Positions 1 through 6,782 of a stretch of DNA of 8,145 bases are shown piece by piece. The stretch is taken from positions 1 through 8,145 of the forward strand of contig CAIJOU010000673.1 in the NCBI GenBank assembly GCA_903822375.1, in the 5' to 3' direction. Position numbers and translations under genes: made by a program. The notes beneath the pieces are model-generated. The model did not search any database and was not told the DNA's origin. It saw only the letters and a list, made by a program, of their open reading frames with translations. This DNA comes from Candidatus Hydrogenedentota bacterium (GTDB lineage Bacteria; Hydrogenedentota; Hydrogenedentia; Hydrogenedentales; CAITNO01). Positions within the stretch are counted from its first letter, which is position 1. Every line of letters begins with the position of its first letter.

Positions 1-1
1 C

Positions 2-1225
2 ATGCTGATGGCCGCCATGCTGCTGTTCGGGCAGGCGGACGAGCCCCACTATGTTTTCGTCAACAACGCCCCGGGCATTGTGTGGGACCAGAACCGCCCT
101 GAATCCATTACCCGGACGACCTTTGATGAGATCCGCAATACGGTGCACGCGACTGAGAACCCGCAGTTGCGACTGGGCGTGAGTTTTGTCTGGTCCGTGC
201 TGCAGTCGCCACCGGATACGACCGTCGCGGGCGTGAAACGCTTTCTCGCGTTGAGTGATGAAACGGGCATGCCGGTGCTGGTCAACTTCGACGTGTGCAA
301 CTGGTGGGAACAGCGTCCCGATTTGTGGAACTGGTGGGACCCCACGAAGCCGGGGTATGACCCGAAGAACACGGAAAACGTGGAATGGACCGGGTGGACA
401 CCGGACACGGCAGTCAAGGTCTGCTGGCGTAACTGGGGCAGCCAGCTGCGCGTGGCACCCGCGCCGAACCTGATGAGTCCGCGCGTAATCGATGCGCAAT
501 TGGAAGGGTTGCGGCCCGCGCTGGCAGCGATCGCCGCATGGTACCAAGCGCTTCCACAGGACCGGCGCTGGCTGTTGGGCGGCGTGAAACTGGGGCATGA
601 GGCGTCGATTGGCGTCAACGCATTTCATTATCCCGACGGCAACGGCTATCTGGAGAAGTACCCGGCCGACACTTCGCACGACCCGGTCACGGGGTTTCAG
701 CCCGGCCAGGGCTGGAACGGAGGGCTGGCCGTACTGGGACATGCGGCGCTGAAGTCGGCGGGCATCAAGAGTGCCGGTGAGGTCACGGCAACCGATGTGG
801 CTGAAGTGGTGCGCCGCCATTTGGATCTGCTCTGCAGGGCCGCGCACGAGGCAGGCCTTCCCAAAGCCGTCGTTTACACCCATGAGGGCGGCACCTTTGC
901 ACCCTGGGAGAAGAACCTGCCTTTCGCCCCGGCCTTCAACGAGTACGGCAACCCCGGATGGAGTTTCTATGGGGTCGACCCATCAAAGGTGGCGCAACTG
1001 CGGCAGGAACTGAACCAACCCGGTCGGGGCCAATGGGCAGCGGTGGAATGGTGGTGGGGCGGCGCGGATAAGGAGTCGTGGATGGACCATTTCCGCAGCG
1101 CGCTGGACTTTCGCGACTGCCGGTTCATCGACGTGTACAACTGGAACTGCGGCTACGAACTGCGCAAGGAAAACGCGGGGCTGGAAGCGCTACGCGACCT
1201 GTTCACCAACTGGCGCAAGAACTGA
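2..1225 (+). CDS. Putative secreted TIM-barrel glycoside hydrolase-like protein, family unassigned (possibly 5'-partial)
   Basis: I do not recognise a named family, but the 407-residue reading looks like a carbohydrate-active TIM-barrel protein. It is rich in Trp and Tyr (WW at 101-102 and 111-112, EWWWGG at 349-354), and alternates short hydrophobic strands with loops carrying acidic residues. Candidate catalytic carboxylates are E200 in KLGHE, E295 in YTHEGG and E349 in AVEWWWGG; these are positional guesses. The first residues (MLMAAMLLFGQA, then DEPHY) look like the hydrophobic core and cleavage region of a signal peptide but lack a basic n-region. The first ATG is at base 2, so the true start may lie left of the window. 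No Shine-Dalgarno sequence can be seen because the upstream DNA is absent. The gene ends in TGA and converges on the minus-strand oxidoreductase 30 bp away. The coding call is firm and the function tentative. Confidence 0.8.
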   Translation: MLMAAMLLFGQADEPHYVFVNNAPGIVWDQNRPESITRTTFDEIRNTVHATENPQLRLGVSFVWSVLQSPPDTTVAGVKRFLALSDETGMPVLVNFDVCNWWEQRPDLWNWWDPTKPGYDPKNTENVEWTGWTPDTAVKVCWRNWGSQLRVAPAPNLMSPRVIDAQLEGLRPALAAIAAWYQALPQDRRWLLGGVKLGHEASIGVNAFHYPDGNGYLEKYPADTSHDPVTGFQPGQGWNGGLAVLGHAALKSAGIKSAGEVTATDVAEVVRRHLDLLCRAAHEAGLPKAVVYTHEGGTFAPWEKNLPFAPAFNEYGNPGWSFYGVDPSKVAQLRQELNQPGRGQWAAVEWWWGGADKESWMDHFRSALDFRDCRFIDVYNWNCGYELRKENAGLEALRDLFTNWRKN

Positions 1226-1235
1226 CCTTAATTGG

Positions 1236-1257
1236 GCATCCCGCCAATGCGGGCATC
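1236..1257. terminator. Small hairpin between convergent genes, possible bidirectional terminator
   Basis: The 30-bp gap between two converging stop codons contains a perfect 5-bp stem, CCCGC (1240-1244) and GCGGG (1249-1253), around a 4-nt CAAT loop. A direct repeat GGGCATC (1234-1240 and 1251-1257) overlaps it. Location and symmetry fit a shared terminator. However, the stem is short and neither strand has a U-run after it, so it is not a classical intrinsic terminator. Confidence 0.35.
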
Positions 1258-1870
1258 ACAGGTCAAGGTGCGCCCCGCGTTCGCGGACAATACGGGGAAC
1301 CTCGGCCGCACCCAATTCGGACAGGTTGCACCCGCGCCCCGCACACAGCGCCGCGGCGATGCCCGCCGCCTGACCGGTCATGGCGCAGGTGGTCATGACC
1401 CGCGCGGAGGACAGGGCCAACTGGTCCGCCGACAGGCAGCGGCCCGCCGCCAACATGTTCTTTGCACCCTTGGGCACAAGGCACCGGAACGGTATCTGAT
1501 AGGGCGGCACGGTGCGCTGTTCCTCCGGCAGGGTGTAGGTACGCTTGTCGTCGTCGGGATTGTGACCGTCGAGATAGTAGGTGCCGCGCGCGACGGCATC
1601 GTCGAAGCTTTGACCCGCGCGAAGCTCGTCCACGGTCAACATGTGTTCCCCCACAACACGGCGGCCCTCGCGGATGCCGATGCGCGGCGAACAGGCATCG
1701 AGTACCCAGGGCTTCTTCTCCACACGCTGATAGTAGTCCAGCACCTGCATCATCCGGCGCCGCGCCTGAACCTCCGCCCCCGTCAACGACTCGGTGTCGG
1801 TGGCGTCGAACTTGGGAATCTTGATCTTGATGGCAAGGCGGCCCGGACCCGACTTTATCATGCTGTTCAT
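1256..1870 (-). CDS. Carboxy-terminal piece of the interrupted FAD oxidoreductase, possible restart
   Basis: After the amber codon the same frame runs for 11 codons (FEPIRAKDDLP) to an ATG at 1870, then 204 residues to TGA. It contains the rest of the substrate domain and the C-terminal FAD signature but no dinucleotide-binding motif and no signal peptide. AAAGGA at 1881-1886 lies 10 nt before this ATG, so independent initiation is conceivable. It is more likely simply the downstream half of a disrupted gene. Confidence 0.45.
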   Translation of the reverse strand: MNSMIKSGPGRLAIKIKIPKFDATDTESLTGAEVQARRRMMQVLDYYQRVEKKPWVLDACSPRIGIREGRRVVGEHMLTVDELRAGQSFDDAVARGTYYLDGHNPDDDKRTYTLPEEQRTVPPYQIPFRCLVPKGAKNMLAAGRCLSADQLALSSARVMTTCAMTGQAAGIAAALCAGRGCNLSELGAAEVPRIVRERGAHLDL

Positions 1871-1903
1871 CGGAAGGTCGTCCTTTGCCCGGATGGGTTC
1901 AAA

Positions 1904-1906
1904 CTA
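1904..1906 (-). other. In-frame TAG (amber) codon inside the oxidoreductase
   Basis: The frame around it reads P-E-G-stop-F-E-P with no change of phase: positions 2611, 1906 and 1870 are all in register. Family-typical sequence continues on both sides, so a single base (for example from TGG, CAG, TAC or TAT) is enough to explain the break. TAG also ends the neighbouring radical SAM gene, which argues against a general reassignment of TAG in this genome. Confidence 0.9.
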
Positions 1907-2611
1907 CCCTTCCGGCACCTGCGGTATCGCGTTCTCGGCGGCTACCTCCCGCACAAAGAAAACGAGCGCCATCGGCAACTGGTGTTCGTCGCCGGGCCGT
2001 CCCTTGACTGTGGCGAAACCCGCCTGCCGCGCGAGCAGCGCCTCCCCTGTCGTGTCGATATACTGCTTGGCGCGGATTATTTCCAAACCCGACGGACCGC
2101 ACACCACGATTTCCTTCACCCGGCCGTCGCTTGCCAGGGCATCCACAAAACAGGTGTGCAGCAGCAGTTTCACCCCCCTGCGCAGCAGCAGCTCCTGCAG
2201 GACCACGGCGAGGATCTCATGGTCAAAGCGGCGGCTGTCCATTTCGGGATAGGGCTTGTAGGGGGCAATGGCGTTGAAGGCCTGCAGCGCCTCCACGATG
2301 GTGTCAAACACCTCGCCCTGTCCGGATGTCTCGCCGCAAAATCCGTTGACTCCGCCCAAAGTGGCGTTGCCCCCGACGACGGCGTACTCTTCTATCAACA
2401 GCACGCTGGCACCCGATTTCGCGGCCGACATCGCGGCGCACACACCCGCAATGCCTCCGCCCACGACAACAACGTCGCATTCATGGCGCAGCGGTGCTTC
2501 CTCCCGCCATGCAGTTTCCCGGGTGTCGTTGTGCCTGGCTTCGTCCGCCGTTGCCGCGCCACCCGCGCAGAGCAGCGATGCTGTCTTGATGAAGTCTCTT
2601 CGTGTGGCCAT
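1904..2611 (-). CDS. Amino-terminal piece of the interrupted FAD oxidoreductase
   Basis: If TAG terminates normally, translation yields 235 residues ending VPEG: the Tat signal, the Rossmann fold and part of the substrate domain (for example YIDTTGEALLARQAG at about 184-198, a family-typical segment). This piece lacks the C-terminal half of the flavin site, so a working flavoenzyme is not expected from it alone. Spacing upstream of the ATG is weakly ribosome-binding-like (GGACG about 6 nt before it). The next upstream ATG, at 2662, has AGGA 6 nt before it and could compete as the start. Confidence 0.6.
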   Translation of the reverse strand: MATRRDFIKTASLLCAGGAATADEARHNDTRETAWREEAPLRHECDVVVVGGGIAGVCAAMSAAKSGASVLLIEEYAVVGGNATLGGVNGFCGETSGQGEVFDTIVEALQAFNAIAPYKPYPEMDSRRFDHEILAVVLQELLLRRGVKLLLHTCFVDALASDGRVKEIVVCGPSGLEIIRAKQYIDTTGEALLARQAGFATVKGRPGDEHQLPMALVFFVREVAAENAIPQVPEG

Positions 2612-2691
2612 TTCGTTCGTCCGGTACAATGTGTTTCCTGCGGACGGTCCACAGATACCCATGTCAGGTCCTACTTGACCGCGGAAGCGGC

Positions 2692-5247
2692 CTATTTTAG
2701 CAATGTGGCGGTGCGTACAACACGGGTGCGCGCGGCGTCGAGACCGAGCAACGCCACGATTTCCTTGGGTTTGGCCAGGCGTTCCTCGTGCAAGCGTGTC
2801 GCGAAGCGGACCACAACATCACCGTCGCTGTCGGTGCCGGCCACGCACAAGTCGCTGATGAGCGGCCGCAGGTCGAGTGCGATCTTCTTGCGTCCGCCTT
2901 CGGAACTGCGGCTCTTCACCGTACGTTCAAGCAGCACCTCGGCCGCAGCCATGATCTCCGCCGCCCGGACGGCCAGCGCTTCGGAGTCGCCCGGCGCGTG
3001 CAAATCGTAGTCGAAGCCGATGACGCTGGCCATGAGCGCGTCGCCGCGCAGGGGCACTTCGAACGCTTCGTAGGCATGAAACCCCTGCGGCACGCAGGCG
3101 GCCAATCGTGCACACAACGCGGCGGGGCTGACATGGCCTGCCAGCATCACGTCCATGTAGTCGCCCGTGCTTTCCTCGCCGAGCGGCGTGGCGGTGGCAA
3201 AGGTGACCTTGGCGTGGGCGTGGAAACCCTGCGAGAAGGCCAGGGGCGCATTGGCGCGGCGCAGACCGCGAATCCATGCCTCGGCCGTTTCGAGATGGCT
3301 CAAGAATCGCACGGCGCCGGTGCGCCCGATGCGGAAGCGCACGCGCTGCACCGGTTCGGCATGGGGCGTCTCCAGCGGTATGCGGTCAACAACCGCCGAA
3401 GCGGCTGCCATTTCTTCGCGTCCTGTTTCGCTGCGGCGCAGCATTTCGTCGCACAGTTCCGGCTCCTTCCGGTTCACGCCGCACAGGTTGCACTTGCCCT
3501 GACGGCAGTCCCGCGCGGTTTCCAGCGCCTGCGCCCGGTGCCATTCCCCGATCAGCCAGTCGCGCTCCACAAGGGTGTCGATGTGGTCCCAGGGAAGCCG
3601 TTCACCGGGAGTGCGCTCCCGCAGCGCCGCCTCCGCGTCGAAGCCGGTTTCCTCAATGGCCTTCATCCACGGCGTGATGTCGAGCTTCTCGTCCCAGGTT
3701 TCAAAGCCCGCGCCCAGCCGCCATGCGCACTCGATGAGGTCGGCGGCGCGCCGGTCACCGCGGCTGATGAGTCCCTCAATGAAGGATGCCGCCGGATTGT
3801 GGCGGCCGAATTTTATGCCGCGGTTCGGGCGGAACACGTCGGCGAGCATGCGCTGCTTCGCCACGGTCTCCTCAATGGACAGTTGGCGCGCCCACTGGAA
3901 AGGCGTGTGCGCCTTGGGCACGAAGGTGGACACGCCTGTGCGCACCATGGCACTGCGCCGGATGCGCCGCCCGGCCTCCAGCGTGCGCAGGCACAACTCC
4001 GCAATCGCCTGCACGTCCTCGTCGCGCTCGGTGGGCAGGCCTATCATGAAATAGGTCTTCACGTGCTCCCAGCCGCGGCGGTAGGCCTCCTCGGCCATGT
4101 CGATAAGTTCCTCATCCGGGATGGCCTTGTTGATCACCGCGCGCAGCCGGGGCGTGGCGGCCTCGGGCGCAAAGGTGAGCCCGCTGCGCCGCACGCCCGA
4201 CACGAGGTCGGCCAGTTCAACGGAAAACGAGTCCAGCCGCAGGGAAGGCAGCGACACGGACACGCCGCGCGGGTGGGCAAGGGCCGCCGCGTGGTGCACC
4301 ATCGCGGCCGCATGCGAATGGTCGCAGGTGGACAGTGACACCAGGGTCGCCGAGTCCAGGCCGGAACTGTTCAGCGCCGCGTTGAGCAGATTGCCCACCG
4401 TCTCGACCGTGCGCTCGCGCACGGGACGATTGGCCATGCCGGCATGGCAGAAACGGCAGCCCTGGGTACAGCCGCGCAGCACCTCAATGCCCGCGCCGTC
4501 GTGCACAAGCTGGGTGAAGGGGACTATCGGCTTGGCGGGAAATGACGTGGTGTCCAGGTCGCGCGCCACGCGGCGCGTGATGCGCACGCGCGGATCGGCC
4601 ATGGGCACGCCGTCCACCATTTCGACCGGGTGCAGCGCCGGGACGTACACGCCCGGTATTGCAGAAAGGGCTTCCAGTCGTGTGGCACGGGGTGTGCCGC
4701 GCAGCGGCAGCAACGCGTTGGCGATGTCCACAATGACCTTTTCGCCGTCACCGATCACGACAAAATCAAGGAAGGGCGAAAGCGGTTCCGGATTGAAGGC
4801 GGCCGGACCGCCTGCAAAGAAGAGGGGCGCATCCGCGGCGCGGTCAGCAGAACGGACGGGGAATCCGGCCAGGTCGATCGCGTTGAGCACATTGACGAAG
4901 GTGAGTTCGGACTGGAGCGAGAAGCCGACGGCATCGGCCGCGCCCACGGGGTCGCGCGACTCATGCATGAACAGCGGAAGGCCGCGCCCGCGCAGCAGGC
5001 TTTCCATGTCTGGCGCGGGTGTGTAGGCGCGCTCGGCCCAAACGCCGTCCATCCCGTTCAGGATGGCATAGAGAATGTGCAGGCCCAGATTGCCCAGACC
5101 CAGTTCATACAGGTCCGGAAAGAACAGGCACAGGCGCAGCTGCACCGAGGCGGGATCCTTGTGGACCGTGTTCCATTCAGTGCCCAGGTAGCGGGACGGT
5201 TTTTCAACGAGGGGCAGCAGGTCTTCGATCGCTTTGCGAAGGTTCAT
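2692..5247 (-). CDS. Fused radical SAM / DUF2344 protein of the TIGR03960 type
   Basis: This 851-residue protein has the architecture of the widespread, functionally uncharacterised fused radical SAM family (TIGR03960 N-terminal part joined to TIGR03936/DUF2344). The first ~230 residues resemble the B12-binding-like N-terminal region (FFPDLYELGLGNLG at 42-55, VVIGDGEK at 163-170). The radical SAM core begins at about 235 and carries the 4Fe-4S motif C260-x3-C264-x2-C267 (RGCTQGCRFCHAG). TFAPEAATPRLR (358-369) and YFMIGLPTE (399-407) are further core segments. A Cys cluster at 581, 586, 589 and 599 may bind a second metal. DUF2344 starts near 634 (RVRFRIGRTGAVRFLSHLE, then FSQGFHAHAK). The start ATG at 5245-5247 overlaps the amidohydrolase TGA as ATGA with no clear Shine-Dalgarno sequence, pointing to translational coupling. 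It ends in TAG with a second in-frame TAG six codons later. Family call is firm; the reaction is unknown. Confidence 0.93.
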   Translation of the reverse strand: MNLRKAIEDLLPLVEKPSRYLGTEWNTVHKDPASVQLRLCLFFPDLYELGLGNLGLHILYAILNGMDGVWAERAYTPAPDMESLLRGRGLPLFMHESRDPVGAADAVGFSLQSELTFVNVLNAIDLAGFPVRSADRAADAPLFFAGGPAAFNPEPLSPFLDFVVIGDGEKVIVDIANALLPLRGTPRATRLEALSAIPGVYVPALHPVEMVDGVPMADPRVRITRRVARDLDTTSFPAKPIVPFTQLVHDGAGIEVLRGCTQGCRFCHAGMANRPVRERTVETVGNLLNAALNSSGLDSATLVSLSTCDHSHAAAMVHHAAALAHPRGVSVSLPSLRLDSFSVELADLVSGVRRSGLTFAPEAATPRLRAVINKAIPDEELIDMAEEAYRRGWEHVKTYFMIGLPTERDEDVQAIAELCLRTLEAGRRIRRSAMVRTGVSTFVPKAHTPFQWARQLSIEETVAKQRMLADVFRPNRGIKFGRHNPAASFIEGLISRGDRRAADLIECAWRLGAGFETWDEKLDITPWMKAIEETGFDAEAALRERTPGERLPWDHIDTLVERDWLIGEWHRAQALETARDCRQGKCNLCGVNRKEPELCDEMLRRSETGREEMAAASAVVDRIPLETPHAEPVQRVRFRIGRTGAVRFLSHLETAEAWIRGLRRANAPLAFSQGFHAHAKVTFATATPLGEESTGDYMDVMLAGHVSPAALCARLAACVPQGFHAYEAFEVPLRGDALMASVIGFDYDLHAPGDSEALAVRAAEIMAAAEVLLERTVKSRSSEGGRKKIALDLRPLISDLCVAGTDSDGDVVVRFATRLHEERLAKPKEIVALLGLDAARTRVVRTATLLK

Positions 5248-6581
5248 TTAGACGCCGCCGTTCCCGCTTTGCGCCACGCCGCCAGTTTGGCGGGCTGGTC
5301 AAACACCTCGTGCGCATTGCCGCGCATGACCCGGTCCACAATGCCCGGCACATCCTCATCGTCCATCCAGCCCTCGTCCACGAGTTCCGAGACGGCCTGG
5401 GCGATGCCCTGCCGCGCAATGGCGGCATGGCCGGGCACCATCTCGACGGGCAGGAAGTCGCCGCCAAAGCCGAACACCTTGTTTGCGGGAACAGCCATCA
5501 GGAACTCCTTGAGGAAACGCACGGAGGCGGCCGGATTGATGATCCACGCCCAGCACATGTCGAGGTAGGCGTTGGGCCATTGCTTGGCCACGGCGATGAA
5601 CTCATGCTGGCAGGGATAGCCGATATGGAAGAAATCAAAGCGCACCTTCGGGTGCGCCCGGAGCAGTTCGCACACGTCGCCCGCGTTGGCGGCCAACCGG
5701 TGCATCGGCATCGAACCCTGGCCCGCGTAGTAGCCTGTGTGCAGTTTCACCACCAGGTTGTACTCCTCGGCCTTGCCCATGCAGTAGTGGAAGAGGTGGT
5801 CCTGAAGCGCCTTGCTCTCGGCGGGCGTGAGCGACTTGTCGTCCTTTGCATGGCGTTCGAAGAGGGGCGCGGCGGCCTCGGCGGACACCAGCTCGAAATC
5901 GAGCCGGCGGCCGTATGCCATCTGGTTCTTGAGCGCGATGGCCCGGGGGCCGTACTTCTCGAAATGCCAGTCGATGATGGCATGCCAGTCGTCGAGCGTG
6001 CCGGGGTCGCGGCCGGCAGCCCTGCCCAGCTTTTCCCTGTTGTTCGGTCCGCAGAAGGCCACGAAACTCATGTCCTGCGCCAGCAGTTCCGGCTCGGCGG
6101 TTTCCATGAACACCGTCGTTTCCAGGTTGTTCACATGACAGTATTCGATATGGGCCACGTCGCACAGAATCGTTTCGTAGAAACCGGGGTGGATGCCGGC
6201 GCGAATCTTCTCGGAAACCTCCTCCACGTTGCCCGCGTTGAGGTCGTTCACGCCGTAAAGGCGGCGCACGGACTCGCGGATGCAGCGCAGGTAGCCCGTG
6301 TTGCGCGCGCGTTGGTAATGGGGCTCAACCAGCGCCCACTTTTCTTTGGGGTTGAGGTCATAACCCTTGACCTTCTCCATGTCCTTCGGCGGCAACCCGG
6401 CCACGATCAGGTCGGAATCGACGTAATGCCCCAGCAGCAGGCCGATATCGGGCGCCCAGATATTAAAGTCACGCCCCCGTCGCAGTGCATCGACGCGGTG
6501 CTTCTCCTCCCACAGATGCTCGTGGGTGTCCACAAAGGGGGTCGATTCGACCAGATGCAGGATGTCGCGGTGCGCTTTCAT
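5244..6581 (-). CDS. Amidohydrolase-superfamily metal-dependent hydrolase, uronate-isomerase-like
   Basis: This 445-residue soluble protein with no signal peptide shows the amidohydrolase TIM-barrel plan (Amidohydro_2 type). PFVDTHEHLW (15-24) gives the HxH metal ligands H20 and H22 after strand 1. VVKLHTGYY (277-285) gives H281, FFHIGYP (317-323) gives H319, and GFGGDFLP (371-378) gives the metal-binding aspartate D375. DTHEHL and the overall length recall uronate isomerase (UxaC), but I cannot assign that reaction. K218 in ALKNQMAYGR could be a barrel residue near the metal. The start at 6581 has GGAG (6592-6595) 10 nt upstream. Its TGA overlaps the radical SAM start (ATGA), so it heads the minus-strand block, and it diverges from the GH99-like gene across 201 bp. 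The likely role is turnover of a sugar acid or related compound in the cytoplasm (inference). Confidence 0.87.
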   Translation of the reverse strand: MKAHRDILHLVESTPFVDTHEHLWEEKHRVDALRRGRDFNIWAPDIGLLLGHYVDSDLIVAGLPPKDMEKVKGYDLNPKEKWALVEPHYQRARNTGYLRCIRESVRRLYGVNDLNAGNVEEVSEKIRAGIHPGFYETILCDVAHIEYCHVNNLETTVFMETAEPELLAQDMSFVAFCGPNNREKLGRAAGRDPGTLDDWHAIIDWHFEKYGPRAIALKNQMAYGRRLDFELVSAEAAAPLFERHAKDDKSLTPAESKALQDHLFHYCMGKAEEYNLVVKLHTGYYAGQGSMPMHRLAANAGDVCELLRAHPKVRFDFFHIGYPCQHEFIAVAKQWPNAYLDMCWAWIINPAASVRFLKEFLMAVPANKVFGFGGDFLPVEMVPGHAAIARQGIAQAVSELVDEGWMDDEDVPGIVDRVMRGNAHEVFDQPAKLAAWRKAGTAASK

Positions 6582-6782
6582 GCCTGTCGTTCTCCGGATA
6601 GTGGGGTGACGGACGTCCGCGGCCGAATGGCCGAGCAGACAGAGGATACCACAGTCGCGCCTGCCGGCTCACTGGATGGCTGCGAATCTCGGCCAATAGC
6701 AGCGGATGCGGAACCCCCGCTTGTTGAACCGGGACGGGGCCGGATGCAATGGTATTCCATATTCTTAGCGGAGGTTTCTGCG
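6582..6782. promoter_or_regulatory. Divergent intergenic region, presumed promoters for both directions
   Basis: The 201 bp between the amidohydrolase and GH99-like starts must carry the 5' control signals of both units. I see no confident -10/-35 pair and no sigma-54 pattern. Symmetric elements near the amidohydrolase side are the palindrome GGACGTCC (6611-6618) and a 5-bp hairpin CGGCC-GAAT-GGCCG (6620-6633). These could be operator or leader structures, but in DNA this GC-rich they may be chance. The assignment rests on gene orientation. Confidence 0.4.
6770..6774 (+). promoter_or_regulatory. Strong Shine-Dalgarno sequence setting the GH99-like start
   Basis: GGAGG lies 8 nt before the ATG at 6783. 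It selects this start over the much longer upstream open frame that runs antisense through the amidohydrolase, and the signal peptide beginning at this ATG supports the same choice. Confidence 0.8.

Larger units (their letters stand above)
1256..2611 (-). pseudogene. Tat-exported FAD-dependent oxidoreductase interrupted by one in-frame amber codon
   Basis: One continuous frame of 451 codons encodes an FAD-dependent oxidoreductase (FAD_oxidored-type), broken only by TAG at codon 236. Residues 1-22 form a twin-arginine signal (TRRDFIKT, then a hydrophobic stretch ending AATA), so the product would fold with its cofactor and be exported. Residues 46-75 are a Rossmann FAD/NAD-binding fold with GGGIAG at 51-56 and an acidic end (IEE). 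Beyond the stop, AAGRCLS (about 388-394) and RVMTTCAMTGQAAG (about 404-417) match the C-terminal FAD-contact signature of the family. The intact length would be normal. The start at 2611 was chosen because the Tat motif follows directly; a start at 2662 would add 17 residues before it. The gene lies 80 bp after the radical SAM gene on the same strand and is probably its last operon partner. Substrate is unknown. It may be a true pseudogene, a sequencing error, or a readthrough gene. Confidence 0.85.

Noticed and set aside
1871..1906. Frameshift as the cause of the oxidoreductase break
   Set aside because: Codon phase is identical on both sides (2611, 1906 and 1870 differ by multiples of three) and only a TAG interrupts the frame.
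1904..1906. Pyrrolysine insertion or genome-wide TAG reassignment
   Set aside because: The family is not known to need pyrrolysine, no pyl genes are visible, and TAG serves as the terminal stop of the adjacent gene. Left only as a check.
1232..3010. Long plus-strand open frame (592 codons) opposite the oxidoreductase
   Set aside because: It is antisense to clear family motifs, has low-complexity Arg/His-rich composition typical of GC-rich shadows, and crosses two genes.
2788..4338. 516-codon plus-strand open frame opposite the radical SAM gene
   Set aside because: Shadow of a well-supported gene; His/Gln/Gly-rich with no recognisable domain.
5019..6782. Upstream in-frame extension that would make the GH99-like protein 999 residues
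   Set aside because: The extension is antisense to the amidohydrolase. A signal peptide and a GGAGG at proper spacing mark the start at 6783.
6582..6782. Sigma-54 or sigma-70 promoter motifs in the divergent gap
   Set aside because: TTGAAC at 6724-6729 has no -10 partner at a suitable distance, and CTGG at 6674-6677 lacks the GC at -12 spacing.
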